Below are positions 32,384 to 41,357 of a stretch of 64,000 nt of DNA, piece after piece (positions within the stretch are counted from its first letter, which is position 1; each line of letters starts with the position of its first letter). The notes beneath the pieces were generated by a model, which was not told the origin of the DNA, ran no database searches, and saw only the letters and a list, made by a program, of their open reading frames with translations. This stretch comes from Mesostigma viride. Lineage: Eukaryota > Streptophyta > Mesostigmatophyceae > Mesostigmatales > Mesostigmataceae. The stretch spans positions 1,320,785-1,384,784 of the forward strand of contig RPFO01000079.1 of the NCBI GenBank assembly GCA_009746045.1, read 5' to 3'. Made by a program: the position numbers and the translations under genes.

Positions 32384-33304
32384 ATGGTGCAGGAGGAACA
32401 GCGGCAGCAGGATTTCCGGTTTCGGCAGTCTGCTGGGGGTTCGATTTCTCCTGAATTACGCCGTGTCGTTCGGGATCTATCTTTATTGCTTGCAGATCGT
32501 CCGCCTGTAAATCGCAGCTTCGTGCAATTCGTCGACGACCAGGTCGAAGATTGGGAGCGAATTCTGCGACACGTACAAACCATCGTCATTCCGGAGCACC
32601 GGAGCATCGACGACCTTGAGCAGGAGCTTCACGGGTTGGTCGGCATCCAGACGGTGATTACTGCAGTAGCAGAGCGAGTGCGGACGGAGTTGGCAGCAAG
32701 GCGAGGCGAGGTTGCGGAAGCAGCTGGCGCAGGGCGACACGAGTTTGTGCCGACAGTAGCGGGCGCGGGAGTACCACGTGCTTTCGCAGGCGGCATCGGC
32801 GACGAGGGTGTTGCAGCGGGTCCAGTTAGGCGTGAACGACGCGGAGCGGAGCACTACAGGCGGCTTGCAGAGGTCGGGGCGACAGCGGAAGCCATCGCCG
32901 GAGGACAGCGCGCGACAAGAGTCGGCAGGTTTCCAGAGCGAGTAAGAGTTCCTTTTCAGGAGCTGCCCCCGCCCCTTCGCGTTCGTGTGACGCGTTGGGA
33001 GGAGTTTGCACCTCTTAGGTACGAGAGTGACCTTGAGGTAGGAGCAGGGGGTGTCGCTGGGCTAGGCGACGAGGCACTCGGCGACCACGAGGTGCCAACG
33101 TACAATCCGCGAGGTGCCAACGACGGGTTGTCACCTGTCTACTTTACCAACGGTGACGATTCAGTCATCGCGGGCCGACAGCGGGTCGACGACGGCGCAG
33201 CAGGTAGCAGGGTACCAGAGCTGATTGTGGTGAGCGACAGCGACGACGACAGCGACAAGGAGAACCAGGACGCGCCTGGGGCCAGCCGTGGTGGTCTTGC
33301 CTGA
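32384..33304 (+). CDS. Element C ORF1, unknown
   Basis: 306 codons from ATG 32384, colinear with element A ORF1. It has the same helical N-terminus and the same acidic tail (SDSDDDSDKENQ). Many nucleotide differences from the A copy leave the frame open, while gag of C carries frame errors. Function unknown. Confidence 0.7.
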   Translation: MVQEEQRQQDFRFRQSAGGSISPELRRVVRDLSLLLADRPPVNRSFVQFVDDQVEDWERILRHVQTIVIPEHRSIDDLEQELHGLVGIQTVITAVAERVRTELAARRGEVAEAAGAGRHEFVPTVAGAGVPRAFAGGIGDEGVAAGPVRRERRGAEHYRRLAEVGATAEAIAGGQRATRVGRFPERVRVPFQELPPPLRVRVTRWEEFAPLRYESDLEVGAGGVAGLGDEALGDHEVPTYNPRGANDGLSPVYFTNGDDSVIAGRQRVDDGAAGSRVPELIVVSDSDDDSDKENQDAPGASRGGLA

Positions 33305-33406
33305 GTGGTAACACTTGGCACTTTCCTTTCTTGTTCAGTAGCTTATATTGCTTTAATTGCTGCTTGGCCACTTGGCTGGCTGTAGCAGATCTGAACAGAG
33401 GCCATC

Positions 33407-34585
33407 ATGGAGGATGGAGCTATCAACCAACAAGCGGGCTTTATGGGCTTTGGACGGCGCGGCGCTGGGACGAGATGGACGCGATGGACGCGGTGGACGC
33501 GATGGACGCGGGGACGGCCAGGCGCTGGGAGACCAGGCTGAGGTGCCAGATAATCAGAGCCAAGGATCTCAGGGCGGGCAGCACGCGCCAGCCGCAGATC
33601 AAGCGGCGCCTAAGCGACCAACCGTTGCTGAGGGGTACGCGGTGCTAGGCCAGTTTCAGTCCATCAAGGACAATTGGCAGCCCCGGGATGCTGAGAGGAT
33701 GTTAGAGGACATGAACTTGTACACGGAGATATACAACGGTGACAAGCTTCGCATCCTGGCGTCTAGTGCCTACATACGGCAGTCGGCGAGGCGGCTGTTC
33801 AAGTTTGTTCGGGAGCGACACGCGGCGGGGGACACCTGGACGGCGTTTATGACGCGACTCAGGTCGTTCCTGAGTGACAAGAGGACCATAGATGGGTCCC
33901 ACCTGAAGCAAGAATACCTGGACTACAAGCCCATCAAGGGGCAACTAGTGGTCCACGCCTTTGAAGACTTCGTCAAGCTGAGGGAGGACGCCATGGCCAA
34001 GGGCTTCTTCGTCGCAGATCGGATGGCCATGGGCGACTTTCTCAAGTCGCTGCAGCTGGATCCGGTCACCATGGATAATGTGACCATCCACATGCGACAG
34101 GTCCATGGCTGGGCAGCCATGACGGATCAGTTGTATGAGTGTTTCAGCGGCAAGTACGTGGGGGTAAGCGCCCTCGTCAGAATGATGAGGAGGCCACTGA
34201 ACCCACGGTTAAGTCCATGAGGGGATCGGGCCACGGGGGCCCAGCGTCCTCGAGAGGGCCTGAGACCTCTTCAAGGGGTCGAGGAAGGTCCAGGAGGGGG
34301 CGTGACAGAAGGGCTGGACGGGGGACCCCGCCGAAGTCGGGACATCCACAGTCCCAGTTTGACTTCAAGAGGGTGGGTGGTCCTCCCAAGGCTGGGCCCA
34401 GCAGTGGGACCTCACGGGACATCAGTCAGGTGGAATGTTATTTCTGCCAGGGGAAGGGTCACTTCAGGAATGAGTGTCCCTCGTACCTGAGGCAGGAAGG
34501 TCAGAGCAAGCCAGCTCAGGGTGGCAGCAAGGACAAGGCTGGTCCATCCCAGGACAAGGGCAAGGGCAAGGCTGCTGATCATTGA
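33407..34585 (+). pseudogene. gag: Element C Gag with two frame changes
   Basis: ATG 33407 (MEDGAINQQAG) corresponds to ATG 23629 in A. An extra base near 33473 and a missing base near 34160, relative to A, split the protein into three frames. The capsid-like region (33700-34150) and the CCHC knuckle (CYFCQGKGHFRNEC, near 34440) are preserved. There is no counterpart of the TIR element found in A. The last frame ends at the UGA 34583-34585, in frame with pol. Confidence 0.85.
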
Positions 34586-34630
34586 CTTGAGCCTGCACAC
34601 ATCCCTGAACCCTGGAGGGTGCCCCCAGGG
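34583..34630 (+). promoter_or_regulatory. In-frame gag-pol UGA with downstream hairpin (element C)
   Basis: The same CAT TGA CTT junction and the same CCCTGG...CCAGGG hairpin (34610-34630) as in element A. Conservation in two copies of different age supports a functional junction rather than a random stop. Confidence 0.55.
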
Positions 34631-37600
34631 GTGTGTAATGAAGCTGCTAGTGACAGCAGTGAGGGGCAGCCCCATGCTCTAGTGAAAGAGCCTATTGGAC
34701 ACGATGGGGCAAGCTTGGTTACCACAGAGAGTATGCCAGCTGTAGCTGCAGTGGTTACTCGCCAACGTGCCCGCCATGGCGGTGCTGAGCCTGAGGTAGG
34801 ACCTGGTGATGTGGACCCAGGTGGATCTCAGAAGCATTCTGACCGTGCAGGACTGGCACAGGATGGTCAGGATGAGGATAGGGCTGGAGACAGTCTGACA
34901 GGCACGACCCTGGTGCCTCCTGTACATAAGGGATCTGTACATACCTTGAGTGCTAATAATGACAATAAAAGGTTTTCTCTCTTGTATGACATTGCCTCAA
35001 GGTTGCATACCATGTTTGGCCATGCAGCTCAGTCTTTGCAAGTTGCTAGACGGCTGGGAGGAAGTGAGTTGTACTCCATCTGCCAACAGGTTGCTCAAGC
35101 TTGCAAGTGCAGGCTAGTTGCTAGAAAGCCCAAGCAGTCTCATGCCAGGACTCCTATTTTGCAGCCAGGCCATGTGCAGGTAGATATTCAGAGAATCAGG
35201 GGTTTGAAGCTGCTGGTGGCAGTGGACAGATATACCAAGTACAAGACCCTAGAGATCCTGCCTGACATGGAGAAGCCTACATTGATTGCTGCTCTGAAGT
35301 TGACAAGGAGCAGGTACCCTGGGTTGGAGTTGTTGCAGTGTGACATTCAGTTTGAGTGCTGTGAGAACCTGCCAGAGTTTCCAGAGTTGCTGATTACACC
35401 CAGGGAGAGCCACGGCCAGCAAGGGGTGGTGGAGAGAGCCATCCAAGAGATCAAGACTGTGCTGCTGGTGGAGAGGATTCCAAGGACGTCATCTGCCATT
35501 GTGACATCTGCATGGCTACGTTCTGTGGAGGACAGGCTGAACCTGAGGACTCCCATGTTCTTTGGTGACATTGCCATCAATCCTCTTATGCTGCATACCA
35601 GGATGCTGCCAGCTGATGCTGAGCAGGCATGGAAGGAGAAGCTAGAGGCCAAGTTCCTCAAGCTGAGGCAGAAAGACAAGGGCTGGAGTGTCCTAGAACC
35701 TAACGTTGGACAACAGGTTGTTGTGTGGAAGGAACCAAGCTTTCCAGGGAAACGTGGCAGCTGGCATGATGGGGTGGTGACCCGAGTAGAAGCCGCTGGC
35801 CATAAGTGCTGGGTGGCCATTGATGGCTCCCAAGCAGTGCACCGTCTGTCCTGGTCAAAGATCCGTCCCCGGGGAGGTAATCAAGGAGACCTCTTCCAGG
35901 TGCCCGCTGGTGTACAAGGCGGGGGTGACGTGGAGCTTCCTGATCAGGGTGCTACAGCTGTATCGAGCCCTCAGGGTGACCCTGGCCCGGCCCCTGGGGT
36001 ACCTTCACATACGGTGGTTGGGCAAGCAGGCGGACAGGCTGCACCTCCGGAACGGCCCGACACCAGGCCTAGGGGTGTGCGTCTATCAGATATTGTACAG
36101 GCTTTGCAAAGAGCCAAGAAGGAGCCTAAGGTGTCCAAGCTTGTCCAGTTGGATGAACCTGAGGTAGCTGCCATGGAGATAGATACCAATGCACAGGTTT
36201 CTGTCATGGGACCTCAGCATACAGGAGAACTGCTGGTCGGAGAACCAAGTTGCCCCTGGGTGTCTGATTTCAGTGGTAGGACGCATCTAAGGGTGTTGGG
36301 AGAGGTTACTGCCCCTGTCATGGGTGTGGATGTGACCTTCCTTGTCCTAGAGGACTATGATGGCCCTGTGATTTTGGGTCAGAATTTTCTGGGCAATCCT
36401 GGGATTTCTATCAGAGCTACAGCTCTGAGAAGAGATGGCTGGGGGATGATTCCCCTAGAAAATTTCAGGACAACATTTCCAGTCAGGTGCAGGGCCAAGC
36501 CGGTCAAGGGTGTAAAATGGGATGAAGGGGAGGTGCCCCCAGCGGCCAGTTTGGTGATTCCAGCTGTGTTGCACCCCAGCAGTATTGGCATAACTCACAG
36601 GAGCCTTGCTGCACACTCTCCTTTGACATATGACCAGCTGGTCCAAGAGATGAGCTCGCCTACTTTGTTTGAGGCTTGGAAGCTCGCCTTCTCCAAGGCA
36701 TTGGAGGAGTGGTTGCAGTTTGAGTGTGCTGCACCAACAGACAGACGTCCCCCAGCATCAAGGAAGCTTGCTTTGAGATTTGTGCTGAAGAGGAAGGTTG
36801 TGGATGAGGTATCAGTGCCCCATGTCAGGCCTGTCCTGAATGAGTATCACGGCACGGGGAGTCTGCCAGGAGAGGAGCTATACACGCCAGGGATGCTACA
36901 CGACACATGGAGAATTTTGCTATGTCTCTACGTGGGGTTGCTGAACAGGGGAGCAGCTATGTCATCAGTGCTGCTGGACTTCAAGAGGGCATTTTTAAAA
37001 TCTGATCCAGAAGTGGCCAGGAGGGTGTGGAAGCAGGATGAGCCTTACTGTGTTGAGGTGCCTGCCATCTGGAAGCTGGAGCTGCATCAACAATTCCTGG
37101 TTATTCTGAAGGGCCTGGAAGGACTCAGGTCGAGCCCAATCATCTGGAGACTCACGCTGCAGGAAGCTCTGATCAGTGAGTGTGGCTTGAGAGTGTCTTC
37201 AGTTGATCCCTGTTTGCTGCTGGCCCAATGGGAGGGTCTGCCAGTGTATGCTAGTTTGCATGGAGATGATCTGCATTTGCTAGCCCCCACGACCTGGCTG
37301 AAGAAGTTTATTCCTGTCATCAGTGGCAAGTTTTCACTGGGCAAGGAGCTGTGGCAGGAGCCCAACAAGCCTGTAGTGTTCTGTGGAATGCAGGCTACCC
37401 TGTTCAGGAGGGACGGGGAGTGGAGTATCAGGCTTCAGGCTGGAGGAGATTATAAACAGACCATTGTGAAGGCCTTGCCAGAGAAGATCACCCAGGCTGC
37501 AGGACCTGAGTTGAGAGGCATGTGGGCCTGGTTTGCCAGCATCTGTGGTCCGTCTTTGATGGTCCATAGCAGAATGCCTGATGAGGTGCTTGAGGATGAG

Positions 37601-38176
37601 AAGCCTCGAGTCATAGCCCGGTTGGTGGAGAGTACCCCTGATCTGATTTTGTCTGGGATTGACTTTGCCCAGCCTATCACCTTGGAGATCTTTGTTGACA
37701 GTTCCATGGATGCTCGCCAGGTTACCAAGGTCAGGGGGAGATCTGCTGCTCTGTTTGCTTTTTATCAGAGCAGGGCAAGTTTGTTCAGCTGGTACAGCAG
37801 ACTGCAGAAGAGGGTCTGTATCAGTTCAGATGTGGCAGAATGCAGGGCCATATGCGAGGGGATCCAGTCCAGCCTGTACATAAAGGAGTTAATGCTGGAG
37901 CTGGCTTCAGTTACCCCTTGGACCTTGCAGATGGAGACGTTGTTGCTAACAGACAGCATGGGTATGGTCCAGTTTGTTCACAAGCAGCTGGCCAGGAGCC
38001 GGGACCTGGATTATTTGTTGCTGAAGGAGTTGGCCAGTTTGGTTGACTTGAAGCATATCCCTGGCGAGGAGAACCCTGCTGATGCATTGACAAAGCTGCC
38101 ACACAAGGCCCCAGCCCAGTACAATGTACTGAGGAAGCTCATGAATGCTGACTGTCAAGTCGGTCTATCTGTCTAA
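34586..38176 (+). CDS. pol: Element C Pol: integrase-protease-RT-RNase H
   Basis: A fully open frame after the gag UGA. Codon starts of key residues in order follow. Integrase zinc module: His 35006 and 35021, Cys 35102 and 35108. Catalytic Asp 35183, Asp 35342 and Glu 35432, with 29 residues between the last two. A GQQVVVWKEPSF...WHDGVV segment near 35708 resembles the SH3-like/GPY-F tail of gypsy integrases. Protease Asp 36182 (MEIDTNAQVSVM) with VILGQNFLG at about 36368. RT Asp 36977 (LLDFKRAFL) and HGDD at 37259-37270. RNase H Asp 37697, Glu 37838, Asp 37952 and the final ENPADALTK. RT and RNase H are copia-like; the protease position is not. No ATG lies near the start, so readthrough of the UGA is likely. 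Confidence 0.9.
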   Translation, partial: LEPAHIPEPWRVPPGVCNEAASDSSEGQPHALVKEPIGHDGASLVTTESMPAVAAVVTRQRARHGGAEPEVGPGDVDPGGSQKHSDRAGLAQDGQDEDRAGDSLTGTTLVPPVHKGSVHTLSANNDNKRFSLLYDIASRLHTMFGHAAQSLQVARRLGGSELYSICQQVAQACKCRLVARKPKQSHARTPILQPGHVQVDIQRIRGLKLLVAVDRYTKYKTLEILPDMEKPTLIAALKLTRSRYPGLELLQCDIQFECCENLPEFPELLITPRESHGQQGVVERAIQEIKTVLLVERIPRTSSAIVTSAWLRSVEDRLNLRTPMFFGDIAINPLMLHTRMLPADAEQAWKEKLEAKFLKLRQKDKGWSVLEPNVGQQVVVWKEPSFPGKRGSWHDGVVTRVEAAGHKCWVAIDGSQAVHRLSWSKIRPRGGNQGDLFQVPAGVQGGGDVELPDQGATAVSSPQGDPGPAPGVPSHTVVGQAGGQAAPPERPDTRPRGVRLSDIVQALQRAKKEPKVSKLVQLDEPEVAAMEIDTNAQVSVMGPQHTGELLVGEPSCPWVSDFSGRTHLRVLGEVTAPVMGVDVTFLVLEDYDGPVILGQNFLGNPGISIRATALRRDGWGMIPLENFRTTFPVRCRAKPVKGVKWDEGEVPPAASLVIPAVLHPSSIGITHRSLAAHSPLTYDQLVQEMSSPTLFEAWKLAFSKALEEWLQFECAAPTDRRPPASRKLALRFVLKRKVVDEVSVPHVRPVLNEYHGTGSLPGEELYTPGMLHDTWRILLCLYVGLLNRGAAMSSVLLDFKRAFLKSDPEVARRVWKQDEPYCVEVPAIWKLELHQQFLVILKGLEGLRSSPIIWRLTLQEALISECGLRVSSVDPCLLLAQWEGLPVYASLHGDDLHLLAPTTWLKKFIPVISGKFSLGKELWQEPNKPVVFCGMQATLFRRDGEWSIRLQAGGDYKQTIVKALPEKITQAAGPELRGMWAWFASICGPSLMVHSRMPDEVLEDEKPRVIARLVESTPDLILSGIDFAQPITLEIFVDSSMDARQVTKVRGRSAALFAFYQSRASLFSWYSRLQKRVCISSDVAECRAICEGIQSSLYIKELMLELASVTPWTLQMETLLLTDSMGMVQFVHKQLARSRDLDYLLLKELASLVDLKHIPGEENPADALTKLPHKAPAQYNVLRKLMNADCQVGLSV

Positions 38177-38924
38177 AAGCTGAGAGCTGGGTGCTTAAGT
38201 CTCTGGATATCAGGCTGGGAGCTTGATTGTACATAATCCTGAGCACACCTTGAGGGGTGAGACATGTCTCTGGTGTGGGAATGTCTGACATTGTCTCTGA
38301 TGGAGAGATGTCTATCTGGGGTTTTCATCTCAGTCTGAGGTTTCCCCAGATCTGTGGTTTGTGGGCGGGGTTCGATTCCCTGGTGCCGTCTTAAGGCGGA
38401 GTTTCACGGACTGGCTGACCCATCCACCATGCTGGTGAGGTGGCGACAGGTCCCCTGATTTTCCACGGTTGGAACGAGTATGGGAGCTTGTGTTTTGCAT
38501 GTGCTTCGCGTAGATGTTGTGTCTGGTTCGATAAGGGGCAGCAGACCGGCGCCGACTCCCGTCTGGGGGTCAGCAATGTTTTCTGATGAGCTGTTGTGGG
38601 TGATCTGTGGGGTTTCGCCTAAGGTCCTGAAGGTTGTACATACTTCTCAAGTTCTTAACTGAACACCTATGGGCTGCCACAGTTGGCCAACCTCTTGTAC
38701 ATGGGTAACACAACGAGCCTCCCGTGAAGGGATAGGGACTCATTGTAATTTGTTTGTGCTCCTGAGCCAGTATGGGTGCTATGTACATATAATAAGGAAT
38801 CCAAGCTGACTGTCATGCCCAGCGGGTTGTGACTTGTAGTCTGGGGAGGATATCCAGTACCCATTGTGTGTGTTTGTATGTAGACTTGTGTGAGCTGCTA
38901 CAGCTCAAGAAAAGAAAGGATTGG
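38177..38924 (+). other. Element C 3' non-coding region
   Basis: About 750 bp between pol and the 3' LTR, matching 44609-45358 in element A. It contains a tRNA T-arm-like hairpin, CGGGG TTCGATT CCCTG (about 38367-38383). It ends in a purine-rich stretch, AAGAAAAGAAAGGATTGG, the probable polypurine tract. Confidence 0.6.
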
Positions 38925-39621
38925 AGTTAACGCCAAGCGCATTGGCGTGATCCTGATTCGGCATATCTCTGCGATTCCAGCGGCACCGGAACGAGTTCAT
39001 TCCGACAAGTATCAAGAAAGTTATGGCGTTCCGACTTCCCGGTCGCGCGCGAGCGCGAGCCGGCTGTTCTTCTAAGTCGGACGTGAATATTTGCCGACGA
39101 CATATGGGGTCGACAGTAATTCCTGGGCTGACAGGAATTAGGTGCTGTACCTACGACGGTATTGGATTAATACGTCGTACGCAGGAAATAGGAACCTTAA
39201 CCTGTGGTCTGTTGGTACCGCAGGCTTAGTCCTGGACTTCTAGGTGCAGATGCAATAGTCACTGTGGACTGTGCTCTGTGGTCACTGTGCCTGTATGGCA
39301 GACCTACTGTATAGGAGCTGGGCGCTGTACAGGTAGTGAATACTGTACCGGGGGTGTTATTACTGAGCAGGCCTCCTAGGCTGCTCAGGACTAGCAAGCA
39401 CAGTGCACAAGTATATAAACAATAGGCCAGTGCCAAATGGGCATCTCTTGCGAGCCCGCCTCACGTGTTGTGCCTTGACTTGGCAAGCGCGTGTACAAGC
39501 CTCACGTGTGTGAGCGCTGTAAACATTATCCGATTTTAACAAAGCTCCGTTTCCAACCATATCACACATTGCTGCATTGCAACCATATCCTTCACATTGC
39601 AGGTGCTAAGAAAGCTTAACT
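38925..39621 (+). repeat. Element C 3' LTR
   Basis: 697 bp, AGTTAAC...GCTTAACT, followed by the G-run target copy. TATATAAA at 39412-39419. Confidence 0.92.
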
Positions 39622-39626
39622 GGGGG

Positions 39627-41337
39627 GGCACCCAAGACCCACAAGTCCTCCCACCAAGGGGGCAGTGGCTCTCAGGGGCGTGGCAACACGTGGCACCGTG
39701 TGCCCCTGCATGGCAACCCCAACAACAACAACAACAACAACAACAACAGGTCCCAGCAGGGCAACAATAACAACAGGTCCCAACAGGGCCAAAACAACAA
39801 CAACAACAGGTCCCAGCAGGGCCAGAACCGGTCCCAGCAGGGAAACAACAACAACAACAACACCAACAACAACCAGCCTGGCAACCCTGGGGGGTCCATA
39901 AGGTGCCTGAGGTGCTTCCAACGAGGGCACGCACGGCACAACTGCCCCAACAACGACTCCCTGGCCAACGGGGTGGATCTCTGCCCGGGCTGCTGGCACG
40001 CACGTCATCCCCTGGGGCCTCCAGGCAGCCGTTGCAACAGGCCTCGCTACCCAAATCAATGTGAGTTCACTCACCTTATGTACTCTGAGGATGATGATCT
40101 CATTACCATTGGGGATGGCAACCAGGGCATAATTGATTTTGAGGCAGCAACCTTACTGTCCTCCCAACACCCTGTTCTGGAACCTTACATAAAAGCACTA
40201 ACCCCTACTGTTGACAACTCCATAGATATCAAGGAGCTTGCTCATCAGCTGCACCTAGCCATGGGTCATGAAACAGTGGCTGAGGAACTGGCCAGACGGC
40301 TGGGGGGTAGTAGCATGGGAAAACAACTCAGGAATGCAGTAAAACTGGCTAGACAACACTGTCAAGAATGTCAGTTCAATAGCCCCAAACCTCAAAAATG
40401 GCATACTGCAACTCCTTCCACCAATAGGGGCATGATAGTGGGGGATGTGATGCACATCAACAAAGATGTCCAACCCTACCTGATCCTAAAAGACTCATGG
40501 TCCAGGTTCACAGTAATGGAACCCCTACCTGGCATGTCTGCAGGGCAGCTACGTGTTGCACTCATGATTGCTTTACCCAGATTCTACCCAGTTGACAGAA
40601 TTTTGCTTGATCAACAATTTTCTTGTCTGACTGACCTGGAAGGGTGTGAAGCAATAGAGATTGCTGGGCTGGAAGATCATGAGGGTCAGGGGGTCATTGA
40701 AAGAACCATCAGATCTGTCAAAACCCTACTAGCCAAAAATCCTTCCAAGGATGCTACTTCAGGGGTCTATTGTGACAGGGCACTCTGGTGTCATGAAATG
40801 TGCACAACCCTAAACATGAGACCTGTCTTGCATGCCACGTGGGGTGAAGTAATCCCAGCAGGCCTGCAGGCAGGTGTATATCCCCCAGAGGTGATAGCAC
40901 TGTACAACACTGCACGTGCACAAACCTCAGCAAAACTGGCAGAAAAAGATAAAACCCATTCCAGGCCAGTATTCCAAAAAGGTGATCAAGTTCTCTATTA
41001 CAAGGAAAACAGCTTTGGTAAGGTTGGAACTTGGCTAGGTCCAGTTACCATCCGTGGATTTACCAAAAACAGCAAGACCGTGGAGGTCAAGCACAATATC
41101 AATGGGAAGCGTCACAGGGTGAGCTGTCATAGAATTAAGAAGTATTATTCTCCCATGGCAGACGTGCCTGGGGAAGAGTCTTTAAGCATGGACTCACTAC
41201 TTCTATCTGGCAACTCCAGCATGCCCAGCAGTAGCTCTGAGCCACCAATTACTGCTGTTGACAGCACCACAGCACCCTCTGTGAACCTTCCACCCTCAGT
41301 GAAGCCAGGCCCACTTCACAACCTGGGGATTGCTTAA
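39627..41337 (+). CDS. gag-int: Element B Gag C-terminus and integrase
   Basis: The frame continues from the gag part before element C. An Asn/Gln-rich tract (39720-39880) is followed by a CCHC knuckle (CLRCFQRGHARHNC, near 39903) and a second Cys cluster (CPGCWHARH...CNRP). Integrase: His 40252 and 40267, Cys 40360 and 40369, Asp 40444, Asp 40609, Glu 40699, again with 29 residues between the second Asp and Glu. The tail has GDQVLYYKENSF and GTWLGPVTI, closely resembling the GPY/F-type module. Stop TAA 41335-41337. No protease motif occurs upstream of the integrase. Confidence 0.85.
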
Positions 41338-41357
41338 CCAGGCACGAGGTAGCTGGG

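Larger units (their letters stand above)
31591..39621 (+). mobile_element. LTR retrotransposon C, same family as A, inserted in B
   Basis: An 8,031-bp element with LTRs of 700 and 697 bp (two substitutions and a 3-bp indel). The ends are AGTTAAC...TTAACT, flanked by GGGGG on both sides within a G-run. It contains an intact ORF1, a frameshifted gag, the in-frame UGA and a fully open 1,185-codon pol. Pol is nearly identical to that of element A, so C is a later copy of the same family. Confidence 0.93.

Noticed and set aside
39715-39880. Poly-Asn/Gln tract read as a separate prion-like gene
   Set aside because: It is in frame within element B gag just before the zinc knuckle, so it is a low-complexity linker.
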